Shown: positions 45,197 through 52,556, counted from the first letter of the stretch. The stretch: DNA of 64,000 nt from Bacteroidota bacterium (GCA_018830105.1 JAHJTC010000014.1:1-64000); one strand, 5' to 3'. Program-made: numbers and translations. Notes: a model not told the origin generated them from the sequence alone.

Positions 45197-45612
45197 TTAG
45201 GGCTATTTTAAATTTTTTGTAATGAAAGCTGATGTCCCTAAACATCATTAAATAAGCTATTTAACTTGAAGTTAAAGAATTGTTAAATTTACCGGAAAAC
45301 AGGTTGATGTATATACTATGTAAAGTGTGATGAAAATTAATAATACTATGTTTAGGGGAGATTTAGATCAAAGGGATAAAAATCAGGAGGCCTGATAGCG
45401 GTAAAAGGGGATCATTTTCTCGATAAATGTCCCAAAAAATGCAATTTGAACTAATATCAGTGAAAGTGAAAAAAAGTTGCTGCAATACTTTTGCAATGCA
45501 ATTGAAATGGCATTGAAATATTTACCTGCCAACTAAAAGAGGGTGGGTTTTGGTTCTTTGGCCAGTCAAAGGAAAAGAAAAGAAGCTTATGCCGCTGGGT
45601 TTCGTTTATCCT

Positions 45613-45646
45613 GATACGGATTATAAATCCGCACCAGCCGGGGGGG
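45613..45646. repeat. REP-A-like palindrome
   Basis: ACGGATTATAAATCCG followed by CACCAGCCGGGG is a variant of the GCACGGATTGCAAATCCG..GCCAGCGGGG element seen near the RAYT gene. A short plus-strand reading frame across it (45550-45768) has no protein-like character. Confidence 0.5.
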
Positions 45647-45719
45647 TATATACTATTCGAATAACTTACAAAAATGTAACTTACAATTTTGTAAGGTGGT
45701 TTCGGCTTAGCGGGTTTCT

Positions 45720-45853
45720 TCAGGGTGCAGCCAGCTTGCCGTTTTGCATCAGCAGTTCGTCAAAGTAGCGCTCGTTTAATGTAAGATTGCCGCGGTAGTC
45801 GTACACTTTCTTGCCAAGCTTTTGTCCGTCAAAGGTATAATGATTTTCTATTG
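45720..45853 (-). pseudogene. Displaced RHS fragment
   Basis: The frame reads ..IENHYTFDGQKLGKKVYDY then RGNLTLNERYFDELLMQNGKLAAP and stops at 45720. It aligns with MNYYTLQGRKMAKKVYND..LTLNESYYDELML in the larger RHS core at 49.8-51.4 kb. There is no start codon or core continuation. It is a remnant of a second, clearly diverged RHS protein. Confidence 0.65.
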
Positions 45854-45887
45854 TTCTCCGTCGCCAGCTTTGCCAGGCCTTTTTATT

Positions 45888-46388
45888 TTAAGGAAAATTC
45901 GAGTCGATATATGCACTCCAATGCTCGTTTACTGGTTTGTAGTATATCGTATTCGTTTCCAATGGAGTACCAGATTCACAATACTCATAAAGATAATAAA
46001 CAACTGGATAGTAAAAGATTTTGTGTTCTTGGAAGTAAACTTCTGTAAAAACTTTATTTGTTTCACAATTGACTTTTACTTTCTCAAAACGCACTTCACT
46101 TATATCAATATCTTTCATCTTTTTTAATACATCTTCACATTCACAGAGATAATCATCTGAGATATTTCCAGCCTTATCACAATCAACAAAAACCACCCTT
46201 TCTCTGTGGACTCTTTTATTTAATATATCACTGTAATTCGTTTCAATATAATTTAACAATTCACTTAAAGCTTGCTGTTTTTTATTAAGTGACTTTACAT
46301 ACTTCTCTTTGTCTTTGCAACACGCTGTCAGTAATATTATTACACTTAAAACAATAATGGTAATTCTTAATAACCTAGCCATTTGCAT
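45888..46388 (-). CDS. Small lipoprotein, candidate immunity protein
   Basis: The 166-residue protein has a lipobox (VIILLTACC, Cys at ~22-23). The mature part is charged and Cys-containing (LLNYIETNYSDILNK, VVFVDCDKAGNISDDYLCECEDVLKKM) with no family I recognise. It lies ~100 bases downstream of an RHS fragment and just upstream of another, the arrangement of immunity genes in polymorphic toxin arrays. An outer-membrane or periplasmic lipoprotein would suit immunity to an envelope-acting toxin, but this role is inferred only from position. Confidence 0.55.
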   Translation of the reverse strand: MQMARLLRITIIVLSVIILLTACCKDKEKYVKSLNKKQQALSELLNYIETNYSDILNKRVHRERVVFVDCDKAGNISDDYLCECEDVLKKMKDIDISEVRFEKVKVNCETNKVFTEVYFQEHKIFYYPVVYYLYEYCESGTPLETNTIYYKPVNEHWSAYIDSNFP

Positions 46389-46436
46389 TACCTCCTAAAG
46401 TCTATTCGATTTTCTAAAATACCTTGTTTTAAATCC

Positions 46437-46757
46437 CTGCGCTGACGCGCGAACTTTCTCACCGAAGGTAATCCCTTCGCGTGGCTTTAATAACAACAGT
46501 AACCCTGCACGGAGCGAAGCCGAAGTGTAATCCGTGAGTGTGTAATAAAGCTGGCCTCCCCATTTTCATCCAAACTCACATAGCCATCTGCATGGCTGAT
46601 GCGGCTGGGCTGGCGGTGGCTGAGCATAAGCTCGTCGTAGTAGCTTTCGTTGAGGGGTTTGACCATGAGCCAAATTTAGGGATTTTTTAGCTGAGTGTGG
46701 GTTAGTGGAGATTAAAAATATAGGTGGATGGTGTTGGTTTTTGGTTTTTTGGATAGA
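46437..46757. repeat. Duplicated block, copy 1 (REP-B + RHS fragment + upstream box)
   Basis: This block is a direct duplicate of 48810-49131. It contains the REP-B sequence (CGCGAACTTTCTCACCGAAGG..CCCTTCGCGTGG), an RHS fragment, a TAAATTTG box and the following TTAGCTGAGTGTGGGTTAG stretch. It differs from copy 2 by scattered changes and a one-base deletion. Confidence 0.75.
46487..46666 (-). pseudogene. Frameshifted RHS fragment (59 codons)
   Basis: The ATG at 46666 starts MVKPLNESYYDELMLSHRQP then SRISHADGYVSLDENGEASF, the same RHS segment as at 48.9 kb and in the main core. After EASF one A is missing compared with the other copy, so the frame shifts and ends RSVQGYCCY at 46487. A perfect -7 box TAAATTTG sits at 46671-46678, four bases before the ATG. 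Confidence 0.7.
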
Positions 46758-46780
46758 GATTATAATTCATACGACCATGT

Positions 46781-46850
46781 AGGCACACATTACAAATGTG
46801 CGCCAGCGTTGGGCGAACTGTTAGGCACACATTATAAATGTGCGCCAGGG
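46781..46850. repeat. Two tandem REP-A-like palindromes
   Basis: AGGCACACATTACAAATGTGCGCCAG (46781-46806) and AGGCACACATTATAAATGTG..GCCAG (46823-46848) are two near-identical inverted-repeat units in direct orientation, about 42 bases apart. The stem is CACAT/ATGTG instead of CGGAT/ATCCG, so they are a sister class of the REP-A element. They lie at the 3' end of the membrane-protein gene at 46854-47360. Confidence 0.65.
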
Positions 46851-46853
46851 AGA

Positions 46854-47360
46854 TTACTGCTCAACAAGAACGAACGCTCCATGAAAATATTTAATATAAT
46901 GAAATGGCCACCTATCATCCTCATAAATATCTAATGAAAGATCAACACCCAAAGTTTGATATTTATCAGATGCACGAAATAACTTTGAACATTCAGTCAT
47001 AAGTATAAAATAGTGACCTTTATATTTGAAAAAACCTTCTAAATTACCGCTTTGCATGAGCATATTAAGATTGTCTGTTCCTGATATTGTTACTAGTAAA
47101 AACTCTTTACTTGGAGACTCTTCTACCCAGACACCGAAGATAGTCGAATCGGAAAAATGAGTATTGTTTTTTTTCTCTTCATAAAGTATCCTTTGAAGTA
47201 TAGAATAAATATTTGTATCACTAATAACTAGTTCTCTTACAATAACTGATTGACAACTATCATTAATCTTATTGCTACTATAAGAGATGAAAATATTCCC
47301 CAAAATTAGTCCTAAAACAACTACATGAAAAATAATAATAAAATTAGCTTTAAGTTTCAT
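46854..47360 (-). CDS. Membrane-anchored hypothetical protein, candidate immunity
   Basis: The 168-residue protein has one N-terminal membrane helix (residues 6-27, IIIFHVVVLGLILGNIFISY) and a soluble periplasmic domain of unknown fold (ELVISDTNIYSILQRILYEE, FGVWVEESPSKEFLLVTIS, YHFILMTECSKLF, DIYEDDRWPFHYIKYF). It starts 8 bases after the small gene at 47369-47584. It sits among RHS fragments. By position it could be an immunity protein; no motif supports any particular function. Confidence 0.5.
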   Translation of the reverse strand: MKLKANFIIIFHVVVLGLILGNIFISYSSNKINDSCQSVIVRELVISDTNIYSILQRILYEEKKNNTHFSDSTIFGVWVEESPSKEFLLVTISGTDNLNMLMQSGNLEGFFKYKGHYFILMTECSKLFRASDKYQTLGVDLSLDIYEDDRWPFHYIKYFHGAFVLVEQ

Positions 47361-47368
47361 TTGTTTGA

Positions 47369-47584
47369 TTATTTAATTTCAACCTCCTCCAACATAATTA
47401 CTGCACCAGGAATCGTATTTTGATCATACGGAGTAAATCCAAATGTTTTAGTGTAATTATTAAAGGAAGCCTTGGGGAACTTATCATGAATTTTTTTTGC
47501 AACAGCTATGTCCCCGCGCTGGCGCGGATTTGCAATCCGTGCCCTTGCCAAACATATTGCTAGTGAATTGATTGTAAATTTCAT
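47369..47584 (-). CDS. Small hypothetical protein, possible truncated toxin tip
   Basis: The frame has 71 codons. Residues 14-27 (ARARIANPRQRGDI) are simply a translated REP-A element, so the N-terminal part is not ancestral. The remainder (AVAKKIHDKFPKASFNNYTK, TFGFTPYDQNTIPGAVIMLEEVEIK) looks like real protein and ends 8 bases before the membrane-protein gene. The best reading is the C-terminal end of a displaced RHS tip, cut by a REP, next to its immunity gene. Confidence 0.35.
   Translation of the reverse strand: MKFTINSLAICLARARIANPRQRGDIAVAKKIHDKFPKASFNNYTKTFGFTPYDQNTIPGAVIMLEEVEIK
47511..47544. repeat. REP-A palindrome
   Basis: CCCCGCGCTGGCGCGGATT then TGCAATCCGTGCCC is the inverted orientation of the element at 48188-48222. 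It lies about 50 bases past the 3' end of the RAYT gene. Confidence 0.7.
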
Positions 47585-47596
47585 GCATTTACCATT

Positions 47597-48127
47597 TCAA
47601 TTTAATAATGTAACTTCTAATAAGCCTTTGCCTCCAGCATAATCAACAGCACTGCTGTAAACGTAATCCTCAGGATTGAAAACCAAACCTTCCTCAACTG
47701 GATTGTAATGAATGTATTTCAGTTTTTCCTGTATCACTTTGTTTGACCACAATTCCACCGGCTTGTTGTCAGCTCTCCAAAACCTATTTCCGGATTCAGT
47801 TGTGAACTGCTTTAACAGCCATTCCCTTCGGCTTTCACGATCATTGTTTTCAATTGCCTGAAACACCGCTTTACTCGTAAACTTTTTAAAATCCCTCAAA
47901 ATATCTGGCAATTGATCAGCTTTGGTTGCTCTGGCGATCAGGTGTACATGATTCGTCATGATGCACCAGGCGAAAATCTCAAGCCCTTTATTCAGCTGAC
48001 AGAAGCCAAGACTATCAAGTAATATGTCCTTGTATTGGTTTCGGGTAAAAACATCTACCCATCCTTGGACTGCAAAGCTTATAAAGTAAACACCTTCAGG
48101 GTTATGAAACTTATATTTGCGGCTCAT
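47597..48127 (-). CDS. REP-associated tyrosine transposase (RAYT, Y1_Tnp)
   Basis: The ATG at 48127 gives 176 residues (MSRKYKFHNPEGVYFISFAV). The longer open frame to 48403 runs through a REP and an RHS remnant, so I reject it. The IS200-like HUH/Y1 domain is recognisable: ISFAVQGWVDVFTRNQYKDI, the HxH-type MTNHVHLIARA (HUH-like His pair), a FKKFTSKAVFQAI helix carrying the catalytic-Tyr-equivalent region, and EKLKYIHYNPVEEGLV. Such single-domain transposases maintain and move REP sequences. REP-A copies flank this gene on both sides. Confidence 0.88.
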   Translation of the reverse strand: MSRKYKFHNPEGVYFISFAVQGWVDVFTRNQYKDILLDSLGFCQLNKGLEIFAWCIMTNHVHLIARATKADQLPDILRDFKKFTSKAVFQAIENNDRESRREWLLKQFTTESGNRFWRADNKPVELWSNKVIQEKLKYIHYNPVEEGLVFNPEDYVYSSAVDYAGGKGLLEVTLLN

Positions 48128-48187
48128 ACAGCAAAAATAAAAAAATCTTGCATAGCAGTAGCAGTCAAAGCCATTACATGAATGCTG

Positions 48188-48222
48188 TGGGCACGGATTG
48201 CAAATCCGCGCCAGCGGGGGGT
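48188..48222. repeat. REP-A palindrome
   Basis: GGGCACGGATTGCAAATCCG then CGCCAGCGGGGGG forms a GCACGGATT/AATCCGCGC hairpin. It is ~60 bases upstream of the RAYT start and inserted in an RHS remnant. Confidence 0.75.
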
Positions 48223-48224
48223 TT

Positions 48225-48380
48225 TGCCTGAAGAGCCTGCTCACAGATAGGATATTGCCGTTTTTGTCGTATTGCATGTTGCGCACACTGCCAATGCCGG
48301 TAACAAGGCCCTCGTTGTGCTTAAGCGGCATTTGTCCGTTTTGCGAAATGCTTACCTGCCGGTTGAGGTCAGACAAAGAA
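48225..48380 (-). pseudogene. RHS YD-repeat remnant cut by a REP
   Basis: The minus strand reads SLSDLNRQVSISQNGQMPLK, then GLVTGIGSVRNMQYDKNGNI LSVSRL, and runs into the REP-A palindrome. YDKNGNI is the RHS/YD repeat signature. There is no continuation to a core domain. Confidence 0.6.
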
Positions 48381-48704
48381 TTATTGATTATTACATAAAT
48401 CAAATGTGTGTTCCATGTTGTTTTTTATAATCGTGATTTTGGTTGAGCCCTTTTCTTTTGACAAATAATAGCCTTTCTCAACAAAATTCCAAAAAATGTT
48501 CTTCTTATCGTCTATAACCAAAATATGTATTCCATTTTCATTTGTTATTTCAAGCTTTTTTAAGTTATGACTTTTCCAATCTTTGTATTTTGATGTTACA
48601 ATACCGCTCACTTCTTGATCTTCTAAATAATCTTCACAATAATTACCACAAGATGTTAGTATTAAAAGAATAATAAACAAAATACTTAATTTCACTTTGG
48701 TCAT
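48381..48704 (-). CDS. Small lipoprotein, candidate immunity protein
   Basis: The 107-residue protein has a lipobox (LLILTSCG, Cys19). The mature ~88 residues are beta-rich (VSGIVTSKYKDWKSHNLKK, LEITNENGIHILVIDDKKN, GSTKITIIKNN). It begins 16 bases after the orphan RHS fragment at 48721-49038. Its position suggests an immunity lipoprotein. I recognise no family. Confidence 0.55.
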   Translation of the reverse strand: MTKVKLSILFIILLILTSCGNYCEDYLEDQEVSGIVTSKYKDWKSHNLKKLEITNENGIHILVIDDKKNIFWNFVEKGYYLSKEKGSTKITIIKNNMEHTFDLCNNQ

Positions 48705-48720
48705 TTTATCAAATTTTATA

Positions 48721-49038
48721 TTATTTGATTAGAATTGTGGAAGAAATTGCAACTGAAGAACCTGTACTTCCAATTGGGTTGATTGTAATAGTACTAGACC
48801 CTACAGATACCCGCGCTGCGCGAACTTTCTCACCGAAGGTAATCCCTTCGCGTGGCTTTAATATCAACAGTAACCCTGCACGGAGCGAAGCCGAAGTGTG
48901 ATCCTTGAGTGTGTAATAAAAGCTGGCCTCCCCATTCTCATCCAAACTCACATAGCCATCTGCATGACTGATGCGGGCTGGCTGGCGGTGGCTGAGCATA
49001 AGCTCGTCGTAATAGCTTTCGTTGAGGGTATTGACCAT
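48721..49038 (-). CDS. Orphan RHS C-terminal fragment
   Basis: The frame has 105 codons. Residues 4-48 repeat the RHS-core segment TLNESYYDELMLSHRQPAR..HADGYVSLDENGEASFYY. Residues 49-80 are translated REP-B. Residues 81-105 (VGSSTITINPIGSTGSSVAI) are a short new tail. The DHLGN core motif and the polymorphic-toxin junction are absent, so it is a displaced fragment, not a working toxin. It is preceded by TAAATTTG (49043-49050), four bases before the ATG. Confidence 0.55.
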   Translation of the reverse strand: MVNTLNESYYDELMLSHRQPARISHADGYVSLDENGEASFYYTLKDHTSASLRAGLLLILKPREGITFGEKVRAARVSVGSSTITINPIGSTGSSVAISSTILIK

Positions 49039-49131
49039 GAGCCAAATTTAGGGATTTTTTAGCTGAGTGTGGGTTAGTGGATAATAATAATTAGGCGTGT
49101 GGTGGTGTTGGTTTTCGTTTTTCCGGATAGG
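48810..49131. repeat. Duplicated block, copy 2
   Basis: Direct duplicate of 46437-46757, about 2.37 kb away. It includes REP-B, the in-frame RHS fragment and the box plus downstream stretch. Recombination between the two blocks could delete or amplify the genes between them. Confidence 0.75.
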
Positions 49132-49200
49132 GGTTGAAATTCGTACCAGCAGGGGGAACTCAATAAAAGCAATATCCAATCCTAAAAAAGCTGCATATGA

Positions 49201-49782
49201 TCATTCTATTGTATGCAATAGATTTATTCGCTTCCACACCGTACTATCATGCGTGATGTATTTAATAATCCCATAATCATCATGCCATAAAAGAAACTTA
49301 ATATCTTTTGGATTGGATTTCGGATGGTTATTTGAAAACATGTTAATGCGATCCTTTTCTATCCGTTCAAAATCAAAAAGATCTTTGTATAGTTTCATCC
49401 TTTCGGAATTATCAATTGTAAATCCAGTATTTAAATAAGATATATGTATATATGTAAAATCCTCATACTTAACTACATTAATCAGCTCTACACCTCCTGA
49501 TTGGTAGTTTATTTTACTGTTTTGATAAAAAATTCGGCCAGTTTGAAACTTGTATTTCGCATGATGAGCAATTGGATTGCATGCTGGATAGTAAATCACT
49601 TTTTGTACAATCCATGAGGTATCCATTTCACCTTTCGATGATCGAAAAATTAATGTGTCCCCCTCATTATAAACATCTAGCCATCGTAAATCATCCTCAG
49701 TAAATTCTGTTTCAAACAAACAACAACCATTCAAAACCGTCATTATTGCGATAATGAATATTATTTTATATAAATGTTTCAT
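49201..49782 (-). CDS. Lipoprotein, likely immunity partner of the lipase-tipped RHS
   Basis: I use the ATG at 49782 (193 residues), which starts directly with a lipoprotein signal (MKHLYKIIFIIAIMTVLNGCC). A longer frame to 49821 would run into the RHS gene. The mature protein has no family I recognise (DDLRWLDVYNEGDTLIFRSS, SWIVQKVIYYPACNPIAHH, FLLWHDDYGIIKYITHDST). It follows the RHS stop by 10 bases, the standard place for an immunity gene. A periplasmic lipoprotein fits immunity against an envelope phospholipase. Confidence 0.65.
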   Translation of the reverse strand: MKHLYKIIFIIAIMTVLNGCCLFETEFTEDDLRWLDVYNEGDTLIFRSSKGEMDTSWIVQKVIYYPACNPIAHHAKYKFQTGRIFYQNSKINYQSGGVELINVVKYEDFTYIHISYLNTGFTIDNSERMKLYKDLFDFERIEKDRINMFSNNHPKSNPKDIKFLLWHDDYGIIKYITHDSTVWKRINLLHTIE

Positions 49783-49792
49783 AACATCATTT

Positions 49793-51355
49793 TCATTCGT
49801 GAACTGTAATTGGAATTCCATAACTCATTGCCCATTGAATTATGTCATTTACCCAAGAGTCGGTTCCATGTCCACCACGTGATCCTTTATAATCACCTCT
49901 TTCTTGCATCCAAGTAGCACCATCTATCTGACTAAAACTTGAATTTCGCAACCATGCTAATATTCCTGTTGAGGAAACCCAATCACTATGTGTAGAAAAT
50001 TGGTATCCGGGGACACCAAAAGGATGCCTGAATTGATTGGGTTGATCTGGAGCCAGATATACTACAAATTCAACCAAATGTTTATACGTAGAATGCTCTA
50101 ACAAGGCTGTTGCTATACCTGCTGCATAGGCTGCTCCCTGACTGTGACCAACTATTTTTATTGTTTCACCTTCCTCTAATTTAATGTCGCCATTTTTAAG
50201 TTTTTCAATCAATTTCTGAGCATTTGCATATCCCATTCCAAAACGTTCCTGACCGCTTGAAGCAGGCGTAAACGATCCATTAGTAAATATTTTATGGGGA
50301 TCTTTAAAAATATCACCAAAACGTTCTGGAATACCATTCCAATAATCATTGTTAAAAACTTCTCCATTGTTTCTTGGGCCATCTGTATAAAAGTTCCTGT
50401 CTGGAGCATATTTACTATAATTTGGATTAGAAATAGAACCCTGTGTCGAGAATACTTTCTCCGATTGCATTCCTGCCCACCAATGATCAAGCATAAAACC
50501 ATTTACGTATACAAAGAGCTTGCCGCCAATATCAATGGTATTTATAGGTGAATTTCCGCCATACTGAAATGGGCTCAATGAAAAGTACAATGCTGCTGCC
50601 GGATCCACCCCATGCCACCTCCCTAACTGCGCATCATAAAACCTTGCCCCGTAATCCAACCACTTACCCGGCATTTCCTGTTCTTCCTTGCCATTATATT
50701 TCAACTTGTTATTCCCACTACCACTTTTAGTGAGCAAAGGCAGCTTACTTTCAAAGCTCATCCCAAAGGGAAAATAATCATTGGCCTGCTCCACCTGTGG
50801 CTTGCCGTCGGCATCGGGAGTGATAACGGAACGGATGTTACCCAAATGGTCTGTAAGGTAATAATAGAAAGTAGCCTCCCCATTCTCATCCAAACTCACA
50901 TAGCCATCTGCATGGCTGATGCGGGCTGGCTGGCGGTGGCTGAGCATTAGCTCGTCGTAGTAGCTTTCGTTGAGGGTGAGCGTGTGCTGGTCGTTGTAAA
51001 CCTTTTTGGCCATCTTGCGCCCCTGCAGCGTATAGTAGTTCATCATGCTGCCGCTGTAGCTGGTGCTGGCTGCCCGGTCAGATAAATCTACCGTGGATGA
51101 TGACACATCCAGCGTGGCAATGCTGCCGCCGCCGCCCGTTTGCCGGTAGGCGATATAGATGGGCAGGTTGTGCAATATGCCGTATTTGATGCCTATATTG
51201 CGGTTCATGTCCTGCTCCAGGTTGCCGTTGTCGTCGTAGGCAAACTCGGCCGTCTGATGCTGGCTGTAGTACAAGCCATTGTCGTGATAGTCGCCCAGGT
51301 CGTTCTGGCCTGCTACCTGATCATCAACGGCTTTGAGACGGTTTGCTGCTTTCAT
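49793..51355 (-). CDS. RHS core fragment with lipase-like toxin tip
   Basis: The 520-residue frame starts inside the RHS repeat region (ANRLKAVDDQVAGQNDLGDY). The RHS-associated core is at ~165-275: YLTDHLGNIRSVITPDADGK, YFPFGMSFE, KYNGKEEQEMPGKWLDYGAR, YDAQLGRWHGVDP. Residues ~280-520 form the variable tip, an alpha/beta-hydrolase (lipase 3-like) domain with GHSQGAA (Ser405), THSDWVSS (Asp458) and GGHGTDSW (His496), a complete candidate triad. The large N-terminal RHS shell and any signal are missing, so this is an orphan or truncated RHS. The next gene is the probable immunity lipoprotein. Confidence 0.75.
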   Translation of the reverse strand: MKAANRLKAVDDQVAGQNDLGDYHDNGLYYSQHQTAEFAYDDNGNLEQDMNRNIGIKYGILHNLPIYIAYRQTGGGGSIATLDVSSSTVDLSDRAASTSYSGSMMNYYTLQGRKMAKKVYNDQHTLTLNESYYDELMLSHRQPARISHADGYVSLDENGEATFYYYLTDHLGNIRSVITPDADGKPQVEQANDYFPFGMSFESKLPLLTKSGSGNNKLKYNGKEEQEMPGKWLDYGARFYDAQLGRWHGVDPAAALYFSLSPFQYGGNSPINTIDIGGKLFVYVNGFMLDHWWAGMQSEKVFSTQGSISNPNYSKYAPDRNFYTDGPRNNGEVFNNDYWNGIPERFGDIFKDPHKIFTNGSFTPASSGQERFGMGYANAQKLIEKLKNGDIKLEEGETIKIVGHSQGAAYAAGIATALLEHSTYKHLVEFVVYLAPDQPNQFRHPFGVPGYQFSTHSDWVSSTGILAWLRNSSFSQIDGATWMQERGDYKGSRGGHGTDSWVNDIIQWAMSYGIPITVHE

Positions 51356-51359
51356 TGGA

Positions 51360-51367
51360 CAAATTTA
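51360..51367 (-). promoter_or_regulatory. -7 box TAAATTTG four bases before the RHS start
   Basis: The same TAAATTTG-N4-ATG arrangement occurs before the RHS fragments at 46666 and 49038. It implies a leaderless transcript if used. The flanking bases differ from the other two copies. Confidence 0.35.
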
Positions 51368-51554
51368 GTAATAAATAGTGCTGCAATCCTTCCTGCCCGA
51401 CTGCGCCAGCAGAGTTTACCTGCTGAAGGCAGGCAGATCCGTAAAGTTTACCTCCCGACTAAAAAGAGGGAGGGCTTAGGTCCTTTGCCTAGTCAAAGGA
51501 CAAGAATACCAGCTAAGTCGTCGGTTTTTTGCATCTAAAGACATAAGCTTATTA

Positions 51555-51620
51555 CCACGCGAAGGGATTCGCGCGGTAGCGAAATGAATCCAGCGCTGCC
51601 GCGCGAATCCCTTCGCGTGG
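51555..51620. repeat. Perfect 22-base palindrome of the REP-B family
   Basis: 51555-51576 and 51599-51620 are perfectly complementary over 22 bases (outer end CCACGCGAAGGGATTC), with a 22-base loop that itself pairs AGCG/CGCT. The motif CGAATCCCTTCGCGTGG is shared with the REP-B copies at 46.44 and 48.81 kb. It lies in the 409-base spacer between the RHS fragment and the plus-strand amidotransferase gene, which otherwise holds no gene. Confidence 0.8.
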
Positions 51621-51764
51621 CTCTATTTAACAACAATAGCATCCCAAAATGATTTTTAAGAAGAATCACCCCGGGACAGTATAATTTGCGTTTCAAACAG
51701 TTTGATACGGAATAAAAGCAAATAAAATGTACCTTTATCCCTGTCAAAAAATAAAGACCATCCC

Positions 51765-52556
51765 ATGCCAACATGCGCCTCCACCCGTCCTTTTGTGTTA
51801 TTTGTTTTTATGCTGATGAGCAGTCTGACGCTCTCAGCGCAGCAGGCTCCCCTCAATATTGCCATTTCGTGGGAGCGTTCGCCTCAAAGTCATCAGTATG
51901 GGCGTTGGCTGCAGCAGGCGGGCCAGCAAATCCGAATTGTCGTGCTTTATGAGCTTGGCTTGGACAGGTTGGCAGCAACCTTAGACAGCTGCGATGCCTT
52001 GCTGCTCACAGGCGGTCACGACATCTATCCCGCCTGGTACGGACAGGAGGCCGACACTGCCCGTTGCGGCACTTTTAATCTTTACCGTGATTCGCTGGAG
52101 ATGCAGGCCCTTGATCTGGCTTTGGAACGCCATATTCCGGTGATGGGCATTTGTCGCGGCATGCAGCTGATCAATGTGCATCAGGGTGGCACGCTTTATA
52201 TTGATTTGCCTGAAGATACGGGTTCGGGAAGCCTGCACCGGGTAGGGGAGGAAGGCTGGACGCAGCACCTGATCTACCCCGGGATACCGTTGTTGGCGCA
52301 GGAGGATTTTTCGCGCAAGGCGCAGCTTGTTGCCAGCAATCACCATCAGGGGATAAACAAGCTGGCGGAGCCTTTGCTGGTGATGGCGCGCACCGCCGAC
52401 AGCTTACCGGAGGCAATTAGCTGGAAAAACCCGGATCAGGGATTCTTGCTGGCTGTGCAATGGCATCCCGAGTGGACGCCACTGGCGGGCGAAATGGCCG
52501 TGCCGTTAGCCTCAGCATTTCTGAAAGCAGCAGCAACTTATCAGCAAAGGCGCTGA
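51765..52556 (+). CDS. Exported class-I amidotransferase-like hydrolase (peptidase C26)
   Basis: The 263-residue protein resembles PuuD-type gamma-glutamyl-GABA hydrolases: LLLTGGHDIYPAWYG, nucleophile Cys130 in VMGICRGMQLINVHQGG, SNHHQGINKL, and His234/Glu236 in AVQWHPEWTP. The triad is complete, so it should be active on gamma-glutamyl bonds. It has an apparent signal peptide (PFVLFVFMLMSSLTLSAQQ), whereas the classical enzymes are cytoplasmic. It would therefore act in the periplasm, on an unknown substrate. It converges with the cupin gene with no gap. Confidence 0.85.
   Translation: MPTCASTRPFVLFVFMLMSSLTLSAQQAPLNIAISWERSPQSHQYGRWLQQAGQQIRIVVLYELGLDRLAATLDSCDALLLTGGHDIYPAWYGQEADTARCGTFNLYRDSLEMQALDLALERHIPVMGICRGMQLINVHQGGTLYIDLPEDTGSGSLHRVGEEGWTQHLIYPGIPLLAQEDFSRKAQLVASNHHQGINKLAEPLLVMARTADSLPEAISWKNPDQGFLLAVQWHPEWTPLAGEMAVPLASAFLKAAATYQQRR

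Noticed and set aside
45550..45768. Plus-strand frame of 72 codons
   Set aside because: It reads through a REP-A palindrome and the antisense of an RHS fragment.
48128..48403. Long N-terminal extension of the RAYT
   Set aside because: It is a translated RHS remnant plus a REP palindrome. The family start is at 48127.
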